From: Buddleja alternifolia
Taxonomy: Eukaryota > Streptophyta > Magnoliopsida > Lamiales > Scrophulariaceae
Direction of reading: 5' to 3'
DNA length: 64,000 nucleotides
Assembly: GCA_019426215.1 (NCBI GenBank)
Contig: CM033402.1
Location: 27,315,102 to 27,379,101 of the forward strand
This document shows, piece after piece, positions 55,901 to 64,000 of this stretch (the stretch's first letter is position 1; every line of letters begins with the position of its first letter). The notes under the pieces are model-generated. The model was given only the letters and a program-made list of their open reading frames with translations. It searched no databases and had not been told where the DNA came from. The translations under genes were made by a program, and so were the position numbers.

Positions 55901-58900
55901 TTAAGCATTTAGATCAATCATACCTAGTTCACTTCTTAAAGTGAGAAAACGTTGTTCGTTAAGCGCTTTGGTGAAGATATCTGCCAGTTGCTTTTCTGTA
56001 CCAATGAAGTGCATGGAGATATCTTTCTTTTGAACGTGGTCACGTAGAAAGTGATAGCGAATGTCAATGTGTTTGGTTCTAGAGTGAAGAACTGGATTTT
56101 GAGTCATTGCTAAGGCGCTTTGATTGTCACAATGGATAGGAGTTGGATCTAGGATTATTCCATAATCTCTAAGTTGTTGCCTTATCCAAAGGATCTGTGC
56201 ACAACAGCTTCCAGCGGCTACATACTCAGCCTCAGCGGTGGAAGTAGCGATGGACTGTTGCTTCTTACTATGCCATGAAATTAGTCTATCACCTAGAAAT
56301 TGACATGTTCCACTAGTACTTTTTGTATCTATTTTGCATCCTGCAAAATCTGCATCTGAATAACCAATTAGTTCAAAAGGAGAATCCCTAGGATACCATA
56401 AGCCCACATTTTGTGTGCCTTTTAGGTACTTAAGGATTCTTTTAGCAGCAATTAAGTGTGATTCTCTAGGATCAGCTTGAAATCGTGCACACATGCATAC
56501 TGAGAACATAATATCAGGTCTACTAGCTGTAAGATAAAGAAGTGATCCAATAATACCTCTATAGTTAGTGATATCAACTTTCTTTCCATTATCGTCTCTA
56601 TCTAGCTTAAGCGTTTGGCTCATTGGAATTTTTGAAGGTGATGCATTTTCCATACCAAATTTCTTGATCATATCTCTAGTATATTTAGTTTGGTTGATGA
56701 ATATGCCATTAGGGAGTTGTTTAACTTGTAATCCTAGGAAGAAAGTTAATTCACCCATCATGCTCATTTCAAATTGATCTTGCATCATTTTCGAAAATTT
56801 CTCACATAGACGCTTATTGGTAGATCCAAATATAATATCATCAATATAAATTTGAACTAGGAGAATATCTTCATTATGGGTAATTTTGAATAACGTTGTG
56901 TCAACGCTGCCTTTTGAAAAGCCTTTACCTATAAGGAAGATAGAAAGAGTGTCATACCATGCTCGTGGTGCTTGTTTAAGACCATAGAGTGCCTTGTCCA
57001 ATTTGTAAACCATGCTTTTCCCATGGTTGTTGATGAATCCTGGTGGTTGCTCCACATATACTTCTTCTTGGAGTTTACCATTCAGAAATGCACTCTTTAC
57101 GTCCATTTGATACACTGTAAATTTGTTAAATGCTGCAAACGCTAGAAACATGCGGATTGCTTCAAGTCGGGCAACTGGAGCGTATGTTTCATCAAAGTCG
57201 ATGCCCTCTTCTTGACAGTATCCCTGAGCTACGAGTCTGGCTTTGTTTCTAATCACAATCCCATTCTCATCCATTTTGTTTCTATAGACCCATCTAGTTC
57301 CAATGACCCCTTGGTGGGTTGGTCTTGGTACTAGCGTCCATACCTCATTTCTTTCAAATTGGTTTAGCTCTTCTTGCATGGCTTCTATCCAACTTGGATC
57401 GTTAAGCGCTTCATCCACTTTCTTTGGTTCCATTTGAGATAGGAAGCTTGCAAACATGGCCTCATTTATTGTAGCGGCTCTTGTTCTAACGGGTGCTCCA
57501 ATATCTCCAATAATTAGTTCTGGTGGATGGTCTCTGAGCCATTTTCTGTCTGGTTGGAATGAGTTAAGAGATTGATCTAACGTTTGATTAAACTGTGTAG
57601 GCGCTTGACCAATTCCTTGCGTAGGCGCTTCAGTGTTTATAGTTTGAATTTGCTCTTGATGAACATTCCCTTCATGATCATCAGCGTTTCTTGCAATGTC
57701 ATCGTTGATGTCTTTACGAGTAGTCTTAGGATTAGGTACAATGATTTCATTATCTTCATCAATATCACTATCATCACATAGATTGATTTGTGACGCTTGT
57801 TGAGATAAATCTTCAATTCCTCCATCATTAATATTAACCTTACTCGGTTCTTGGTTAGCATCATCAAACACAACATGAATGGATTCTTCAACCTTCGATT
57901 TAACCTTATTTAAGATGCGAAAGCTCTTTCCATTTTTGGCGTAACCTAGAAAGATTCCTTCATCTGCCTTAGGATCAAATGTCTTTAGGCTTTGGGAACC
58001 ATTGTTATGAATGAAACATTTTGAACCAAATACATGAAAGTATGAAACATTCGGCTTACGTCCCTTCCATAACTCATATGGAGTCTTTTCATGTTGCTTG
58101 TTGATCATACACCGGTTCTGAGTGTAGCAAGCAGTGTTAATAGCTTCGGCCCACAACCTTTGAGGCAGCTTGGACTCGGCTAACATAGTCCTAGCGGCTT
58201 CTTTAAGCGTTCTGTTCCGTCGTTCAGCAACTCCATTTTGTTGAGGTGTTCTAGGTGCTGAATACTCATGAAGTATTCCAAAGTCTTTACAAAATTTCTC
58301 AACAATATGGTTAGTAAATTCAGTTCCTCTATCACTTCTAATTCTTGTTACTTTTAGATCTTTTGAGTTCTGTAGTTGACGAATTAGAGAGGTGAGCTTG
58401 GCACTAGTTTCATCTTTAGATGCTAGAAATTCTACCCATGTATAGCGTGAAAAATCATCAACTATTACTAGTGAATATTTTTTACCACTAACGCTCATGA
58501 TTTGAATAGGACCAAACAAATCTAAATGTAGTAATTCAAGTATTCGAGAGGTCGATAGATGAAGCTTCTTCTTAAAGGATGATTTAACTTGTTTACCCAA
58601 TTGACAGGCATCACATAAGCGATCTTTATTAAAGGAACCTTTAGGTAATCCCTCTACGAGATTTAGAGATATTAATTGAGAGATTGTTTTGAAATTGAGG
58701 TGATTCATTTTTCTGTGCCATAACCAACCTAATTCGTTTTGATTCTTAGCTACGAAACATGTAGAGTTGTTATCTAATGTTGAATCCCAATCTACTAAGT
58801 ATACATTGTTTGTTCTTCTTCCTTTTAATTTAGTAGATCCTGTCTTAACATCGATTATCTCGCACAAGTCACTAGAAAATTTAATTTCAAAGCCTTTATC

Positions 58901-59152
58901 ACAGAATTGACTTATGCTTAGGAGATTATGTTTAAGACCCTCGACATAGTATACATCATTGATCATGATGTTCCCCCTATGCATGATACCTATACCTTTA
59001 GTTTTACCTTTAGAATTATCACCGAATATAACTTGAGGACCATTGGTTGCACGATAGTTGATCAAGAGATCCTTTGATCCAGTCATGTGTCTCGATGATC
59101 CACTGTCTATGTACCATACTGAAGCGTCGGTGTTGGCTCTAGGTACCTGCAT
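55901..59152 (-). CDS. pol: Pol of element C, intact (1083 aa)
   Basis: Same domains and length as in B: protease DSG 16-18, integrase triad D211/D274/E310, RT, RNase H D933/E975/D1009. The RT catalytic box reads YIDD instead of YVDD, a conservative change of the variable position. The family-typical L640 and D653 are kept, unlike B, so C may encode the better enzyme. Threonine replaces arginine 943 in the RNase H KIDRKST motif. The start ATG at 59152 again directly follows an in-frame TGA and lies 14 nt after the gag stop. Confidence 0.94.
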   Translation of the reverse strand: MQVPRANTDASVWYIDSGSSRHMTGSKDLLINYRATNGPQVIFGDNSKGKTKGIGIMHRGNIMINDVYYVEGLKHNLLSISQFCDKGFEIKFSSDLCEIIDVKTGSTKLKGRRTNNVYLVDWDSTLDNNSTCFVAKNQNELGWLWHRKMNHLNFKTISQLISLNLVEGLPKGSFNKDRLCDACQLGKQVKSSFKKKLHLSTSRILELLHLDLFGPIQIMSVSGKKYSLVIVDDFSRYTWVEFLASKDETSAKLTSLIRQLQNSKDLKVTRIRSDRGTEFTNHIVEKFCKDFGILHEYSAPRTPQQNGVAERRNRTLKEAARTMLAESKLPQRLWAEAINTACYTQNRCMINKQHEKTPYELWKGRKPNVSYFHVFGSKCFIHNNGSQSLKTFDPKADEGIFLGYAKNGKSFRILNKVKSKVEESIHVVFDDANQEPSKVNINDGGIEDLSQQASQINLCDDSDIDEDNEIIVPNPKTTRKDINDDIARNADDHEGNVHQEQIQTINTEAPTQGIGQAPTQFNQTLDQSLNSFQPDRKWLRDHPPELIIGDIGAPVRTRAATINEAMFASFLSQMEPKKVDEALNDPSWIEAMQEELNQFERNEVWTLVPRPTHQGVIGTRWVYRNKMDENGIVIRNKARLVAQGYCQEEGIDFDETYAPVARLEAIRMFLAFAAFNKFTVYQMDVKSAFLNGKLQEEVYVEQPPGFINNHGKSMVYKLDKALYGLKQAPRAWYDTLSIFLIGKGFSKGSVDTTLFKITHNEDILLVQIYIDDIIFGSTNKRLCEKFSKMMQDQFEMSMMGELTFFLGLQVKQLPNGIFINQTKYTRDMIKKFGMENASPSKIPMSQTLKLDRDDNGKKVDITNYRGIIGSLLYLTASRPDIMFSVCMCARFQADPRESHLIAAKRILKYLKGTQNVGLWYPRDSPFELIGYSDADFAGCKIDTKSTSGTCQFLGDRLISWHSKKQQSIATSTAEAEYVAAGSCCAQILWIRQQLRDYGIILDPTPIHCDNQSALAMTQNPVLHSRTKHIDIRYHFLRDHVQKKDISMHFIGTEKQLADIFTKALNEQRFLTLRSELGMIDLNA

Positions 59153-59166
59153 TCAAAAGGGCAGAT

Positions 59167-61380
59167 CTAATTTCCTTTAGGTACCCATTTTGTTTTGGGT
59201 CCTTCTTTGTTAGTGACGTGAATTAGATTTTTCGGAACCCATATTTGCCTTGTCTTCACTATGGGAGAAAGATTGGCCTTCTTGGGTTTCGTTTTGAGTT
59301 GCATACTTTTTCTAGATGTATAGAAATATCCTTGATTATAGTAATAATCATAATCGTATTCACAATTATCATAGTGTTGATAATATGAACTGGATTGTTT
59401 TGGATATAGACGTTTGATTCTGTTTGGTATTGGCTTAGGATGCACTTTTGGTGCGGGACGCTTAACGTTTGATTCACTGGCAGAAAATATCTCCTTAGCT
59501 TTTTGAGCGTTTGGATATATTTTCTTTTGTGAGACATTCGCTTTGGTCTTTCCTTTGCCTGAGTCAGTGTTGACTTTATCATTAGCTTTTGTACCAGTAT
59601 TTGTTGATTCATTCAGCGTTTGTCTGATCGAACTTTCTTCAACAAAGATTACACCTTTTCCTTTGTTGATTGTTGTAACATTGGACGCTTTGGCTTTATA
59701 ACTGAATTCATCAAAACCTAGACCGGTCTTTTCACCAAATGCCCTGGTTACTTTAGTCACATTATCTAGCGTTCTAGACGCTTTTGATAATGAAGAGATA
59801 AGCTGCTCTGATTTGGCAAGTTTAGCGACCATTTCAGCTTCTCTTTTGACTATTATATCAAGATCACCTTTTAGCTGAGTAATTTCACTCTCGAGTGATT
59901 GGTTTTTCTCAATGCACTGTTGCTGAATTTGCAACTCTGCTTTGAGCGTTAAGTTATCACTTCTGAGTGCTGAAATAATACGATGGTGATTTTGGAATAA
60001 TTGGGTGGCATCTTGACATTCTGTATAATATTCCTTTACTTTGTCAAGTAATTCATCATAAGAGAGAGGATGATACAGATCAGTGGTTACCTCAGATGGT
60101 ACGTCGTTAGATGCTTCATTTTCTCTTGCCATGAGACAAATGAATGCTGAGTCCTTTGATGGTTCATCATCGCTGCTTTCATCTGATGATTCCAAGTCCT
60201 CTTCAGGCGTATAGAGAGGTTCTGATTCTGCTAGCAAGCCTTGTTGTCTCAGGTTGCTCCTGAATTGGTTTCTATCCGTGTGATCTTGCTTTGTAGGTTT
60301 AGACACATTTGGATATGGGCAATTAACTTGGAAATGCCCTGGTCTCCTGCAGTTGTAACAAAGATTGGTCTTCATCTTTTGTTCGTTTGTTAATCTTGTG
60401 GATCGTTGGTTTAACGCTGCAGGCGCTGAGAGATCTTGCTGAGAAGGAGTTTGATATTGAATTGGCGCTAGGGAGGAGGACGCAGGATAGTGAGGCGCTT
60501 GATATTGTGGTTGTATTTGAGGAAGCGCTTGATATGAACTTTGTCCTGGGTGCTTAGGACTGTTTCCCTTCTTTTCATATTTCAGGAATTTCCTGAATCT
60601 ATTTAGAAGCGCCAGTTCTTCTTCCTCACTTATATCCGAACCTTTTTCTTTGATAGGTTTTCCTTTGATTGATGCCATTAGCGCTCCAGATTCGATCACT
60701 GGATTACTTACTGCATCACTGGCCGAATTCAGCTCAAACTCAAATGCTTTGAGTTCTGAAAAAGCATCTTCTGGAGTTAGGCTGTCCAGATTGTTTGATT
60801 CTCTCATTGCAGTTGTTTTCATCAGGAATCTGCTTGGAAGACTTCTAAAGATTTTGACCATTGTTTCTCGATTTTGTAGCTCCATACCCAGAGATGTTAG
60901 TTCAGTGACAAGGGCTGTAAACCTCATGTCTAATTGCTCTAGCGTCTCATTAGGTAGCATCTTGAAGCCGTTGAATTTTTCTTTGGCAATTGATAATTTG
61001 TTTTCCTTTATTTGTGCTGAGCCACCACAAATAGTAGCCAACTTATCCCAAATTTCTTTAGTTGTATTGCATGATTTGACTTTGTTGAATAAGTTGTCAT
61101 TGTCACCAATGGCTGTGTATAATGCATTCCGACCGACATTGTCCAGATTGGCTCGTCGACGCTCATCGGTGGACCATTCTTGTTTGGGCTTCTCCACATA
61201 ACCGTCAGGTGTTTCTCCTGTGGCTTCGGGCGCTCTGGTGATAACTTTGTATATTTTGATTGGCCCGTCTGAAATGATATCACACATTTCATCATCACAT
61301 GAACACAAATAAGTAAACGCTTTGACCTTCCAAGAGTCATAATTTGACTCGGTCAACTTGGGAACTTTAGAGAATGCCAT
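59167..61380 (-). CDS. gag: Gag of element C, intact (737 aa)
   Basis: Colinear with the B copy; noticed differences are V174M and D454E. CCHC knuckle C341/C344/H349/C354, Gag domain ahead of it, coiled coil after it. First ATG downstream of the primer site. Together with its intact Pol it makes C a candidate for a recently active or helper copy, although ORF3 is interrupted as sequenced. Confidence 0.93.
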   Translation of the reverse strand: MAFSKVPKLTESNYDSWKVKAFTYLCSCDDEMCDIISDGPIKIYKVITRAPEATGETPDGYVEKPKQEWSTDERRRANLDNVGRNALYTAIGDNDNLFNKVKSCNTTKEIWDKLATICGGSAQIKENKLSIAKEKFNGFKMLPNETLEQLDMRFTALVTELTSLGMELQNRETMVKIFRSLPSRFLMKTTAMRESNNLDSLTPEDAFSELKAFEFELNSASDAVSNPVIESGALMASIKGKPIKEKGSDISEEEELALLNRFRKFLKYEKKGNSPKHPGQSSYQALPQIQPQYQAPHYPASSSLAPIQYQTPSQQDLSAPAALNQRSTRLTNEQKMKTNLCYNCRRPGHFQVNCPYPNVSKPTKQDHTDRNQFRSNLRQQGLLAESEPLYTPEEDLESSDESSDDEPSKDSAFICLMARENEASNDVPSEVTTDLYHPLSYDELLDKVKEYYTECQDATQLFQNHHRIISALRSDNLTLKAELQIQQQCIEKNQSLESEITQLKGDLDIIVKREAEMVAKLAKSEQLISSLSKASRTLDNVTKVTRAFGEKTGLGFDEFSYKAKASNVTTINKGKGVIFVEESSIRQTLNESTNTGTKANDKVNTDSGKGKTKANVSQKKIYPNAQKAKEIFSASESNVKRPAPKVHPKPIPNRIKRLYPKQSSSYYQHYDNCEYDYDYYYNQGYFYTSRKSMQLKTKPKKANLSPIVKTRQIWVPKNLIHVTNKEGPKTKWVPKGN

Positions 61381-61470
61381 GAAGAATTTAAAGTAATTTT
61401 AAAGCGACTGTAAAAAAATGGATCTGAACAAGCAGTTACGCTTGGAAACGCTTAGGTTTCAACTTCAACC

Positions 61471-61482
61471 GCTCTGATACCA
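61471..61482 (-). other. Primer binding site of element C
   Basis: Sense strand TGGTATCAGAGC two bases after the 5' LTR, matching initiator tRNA-Met; part of the 10-bp stem 61477-61503. Confidence 0.85.
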
Positions 61483-61484
61483 CT

Positions 61485-63245
61485 TGTTGGTCCCAAGTGG
61501 TATACGAAAGGGTCTAGAAGGGGGGGGGGTTGAATAGACCCTGAAGTCTTTTTCGACTTCTTAAAAATTCGTATCACTTTGAAGTATTTGAACGCTTGAC
61601 AAGTTTAAGCGCTGGATGTGACGCTTGAGAAACGTTAACTTAGACTCGGTGATTTCAACGCTTACCAAAGTAGGGCAGAGTTTAGTCACTAAATCAGAGT
61701 TAGCACAGCGGAAGTATTTTATAGCTTAGCGTTCAGTTAATTAATCGAAAGTAGTCGCTTAGTTGTTTTAAGACTTTATCAGAATGTATGCAGTATGAAT
61801 AGTAAAGCAGTAAAACAATGAATGCTTAAAGAGGTAAATGACACAAGATATTTGTAAGGTTCACTGGGTGATGTAATCCCAGCTACGTCCTTCTTCTCCT
61901 TTTATCAGGGAGGTTTTTCCACTATGATGATTATCGAAGAGTCACACAGAGACTTCTACAAGATAGAGGGAGATTGGATATGATCTTGGAACTCCTTGGT
62001 CACACAGATTTCAGCTCCACTAAAGATCTTCTATCCCCTTGCTTCTTTCACTCAGAAATGGTGCAAGTTACTCTTGATCTCGGAACTCCTTGGTCACACA
62101 GATTTCAGCTCCAATAGAGATCAACTTCAACAAGCTTCTTTTACACAAAAATATTGCTTGCAAGTCAACCAGCTTTCTCACTCAGATGAAAGGTGTTGAT
62201 GGTTTTGGTCACGGGTTTGTTTGTTTTTGGAAAGTTCAAACAACTTGGGGATATCTCAATGGTAGTATAGGTTCTTCTAAAAAAGGATTTGAGATATGGG
62301 TGACTGTCTCTGGAATATTTGTGAAAAGCTTATATGGATATTTGGCTATGATTTTTAGTAAGCTTTTCTTTCAACAAAGTAGGTAATTTTTTGTGTGCAT
62401 CGGTTTACTTGTTTGTTGAAGAGCTATTTATAAGGTATTGGTGGTTTTTGTCCGTTTGACTCGGTTGGAGTCTCGTTTCCCCAAACATTCCTTGAGTTCA
62501 GACATTTCTAACTTTGGGTATATTTAATTGGTTAGGCATGGTCTTGGTTTCATAAATCTGACAGTCTAGGTCAAAGATATGGCTTGCCCATAAGTTATAG
62601 TGCTTATATTTTAATAGCACTTATCCGACTTTTAATGCATCTTGTCTTATTTCCGTTGGAAATAATTCGTCCGTTTGATTCATGCATTTTTTTAAGTCTT
62701 TGGATGGTTTTGGGTTTGAATTCTTTTCAGGTTACGTTCTTTGTAGGTTGTGTTGGTTTAACCTTTTTGGACGCTTGCTGAAGAGAATAGTTATTCTCGT
62801 GTATTGGACAGACGCTTGGACTGATCCTGACTTTCTTTTCTTTATTTCAGACGCTTACTCTTCAATCTTGTCTTGATGGTCTCACTGAGAATTCCGTCAT
62901 TTCACTTGATGTTGAGTATTCGGCCTGAGTTATCCATTCGTAGTTTGAGCACTGGGATAATTCCTAAAGCGTTTGACGGGCGCTTCAAGATATCTTTATC
63001 CATTGTAGCTTTAGACGCTTGATCTTCACCTTCATCACTTGGTAGACTCACCCAGAATTTTCCTAAGTGTTTTAGTGTCACATACTTAGTCTAAGGAATT
63101 CTACAAAGATAAATACTATAAGCCTAAGATAAATAAGCTTTCAGGTACTTATACATAACATTCTATGAAAGCTTTTACACTTTTCGGAGTCTAACAGAAA
63201 GTCCTATTTGTCATCATCAAAACATCTAATATGAAATTCCTAACA
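61485..63245 (-). mobile_element. 5' LTR of element C
   Basis: 1761 bp, complete, TGTTAGG...CCAACA on the sense strand. TATTTATA at 62425-62432 (reverse TATA box), 10-G run near 61520-61529 on +, the 93-bp internal duplication near 61980-62150. The ACGCTT hexamer occurs about seven times on the + strand here. Confidence 0.93.
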
Positions 63246-64000
63246 CTATTCCCTAATCAATAATTTTCTGTGTTTACTATTTCATCTTTAAATGGTAATT
63301 TTTGTTGAGATAGAAGAAAGAAATATTTTATGATTTGGTGTTTGTTCAATTGTTTGTATATTTAGAATGTAAAAAAAAAAAAAAAAAACAGGTTAATAAT
63401 ATTAGAATAAAAATCAAAAAATAAGGGATAAATACAAAAAGGCTCCATAAACTATTCTTATTGTCGCATATACCTTCCTAAACTTTAAAAAGTATCAAAA
63501 TAGTCTCTCATGAAAATTCTTAAGTTATGCCAATTACTTCAACCCAAACACAATCTTATCGTATTTAAGCACCAAATGACTTTACTTGGTTAATTCTTTT
63601 TTTATTGAACTTATAAGATCCATAAGAAAATACAAATCTTATAAATTTCATTCAAGATTTAAATAGGATTTGTCCATTGATACAATTAGAAAATACAAAT
63701 CTTAGTAGTTTAAATCTACGATTTGTTAATTTTATTAATTTAGATTAAAGACTTTGTTAATTTATAAGTTATAAAATAATTTGTTAGTTGGTAAGATTTA
63801 ATTAAAGAATATTTAAATAATTATAATAATTCTTTATGAGTTGTTAATTAACAAATTACAAAATTCAAATCTTATTATAATATTTATAATTAATCCAAAC
63901 CCATGGTTCCATCTCTTTCTTATGTGGACATGAGGTGGACAAATTACGTTTGCTCCTTTGTGCCATATAGATACAATTCCATATTCAAGCCATTTATTTG
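63246..64000. other. AT-rich DNA right of element C, no gene
   Basis: 755 bp, very AT-rich, with an A18 run at 63371-63388 and no ORF worth reporting. The stretch around 63435-63535 (GGCTCCATAAACTATTC, CCTAAACTTTAAAAAG) resembles phrases often found in dispersed plant repeats, but I cannot name one. It bears no resemblance to the integrase remnant left of element B. Confidence 0.5.

Larger units (their letters stand above)
49078..63245 (-). mobile_element. SIRE-like Ty1/copia element C, left end in the gap
   Basis: Reverse-strand order from the right: 5' LTR 61485-63245, primer site 61471-61482, gag 59167-61380 and pol 55901-59152 both open, spacer, ORF3 50897-54803 (two frameshifts), polypurine tract, 3' LTR from 50718 down to the gap. 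It is very close to B but a distinct copy, since Pol residues differ at about a dozen sites. Right flank CTATT (63246-63250) does not match the left flank of B, so B plus C is not a single simple insertion. Confidence 0.93.

Noticed and set aside
49078..63245. B and C as one simple insertion with a shared target duplication
   Set aside because: Outer flanks GTGCC and CTATT do not match and each element has its own two LTRs.
63435..63535. Fragment of a named dispersed repeat or terminal inverted repeat
   Set aside because: Phrase-level resemblance only; no partner repeat or target duplication in the window.

Overview
This window is a stack of plant LTR retrotransposons. I recognise no host gene, rRNA, tRNA or CRISPR array. 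The element types (Athila-like, Tat-like, SIRE-like and other Ty1/copia), primer sites matching plant initiator tRNA-Met, and long AT-rich non-coding stretches indicate an angiosperm, probably a eudicot, in repeat-rich (heterochromatic or intergenic) DNA. I cannot name the species. A 100-N run at 48978-49077 shows it is a scaffolded draft assembly.

Layout. (1) 1-7222: 3' part of an Athila-like Ty3/gypsy element, + strand: gag end, protease, pol broken by one frameshift and two stops, a 1.2-kb non-coding 3' region and a 3' LTR. (2) 7223-11380: decayed Ty1/copia element (called E), + strand, whose 5' part is cut off where the Athila LTR ends. (3) 11496-12992: solo SIRE-type LTR with a perfect 5-bp target duplication ATATT. 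(4) 12998-14748 and 29148-32479: remains of a reverse-strand copia element (D) with leader, primer site and 5' LTR; that LTR holds a nested solo LTR at 30223-31859. (5) 14815-29081: SIRE-like element A, - strand, inside D and flanked by an unusually long 66-bp direct repeat. (6) 32480-34693: unidentified DNA, a ~78-bp tandem repeat and a Tat-like integrase pseudogene. (7) 34694-48977: SIRE-like element B, + strand. (8) N gap. (9) 49078-63245: SIRE-like element C, - strand, tail-to-tail with B. (10) 63246-64000: AT-rich DNA with no gene.

A, B and C belong to one family of ~14.2-kb elements: LTR (~1.75 kb), primer site, gag (737 aa), a stop followed 14 nt later by a separate pol ORF (1083 aa: protease, integrase, reverse transcriptase, RNase H), a conserved ~1.1-kb non-coding spacer, a very long third ORF (~1300 codons, same sense), polypurine tract, LTR. 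Gag packages the RNA; Pol matures the proteins, makes cDNA and integrates it. ORF3 sits where SIRE elements carry an 'envelope-like' gene, but I see basic clusters and a C-terminal coiled coil rather than a signal peptide or membrane segment. gag and pol are intact in B and C. ORF3 is broken in all three copies, mostly by 1-2 bp deletions that cluster near the gap in B, so some breaks may be sequencing errors.

The most unusual signals are ORF3 with its own possible promoter and upstream PPT-like tracts, a dispersed AGCG/CGCT motif that saturates the SIRE-like family, a 10-bp stem joining the LTR end to the primer site, the 66-bp flanking repeat of A, and the palindromic B/C pair around the gap.
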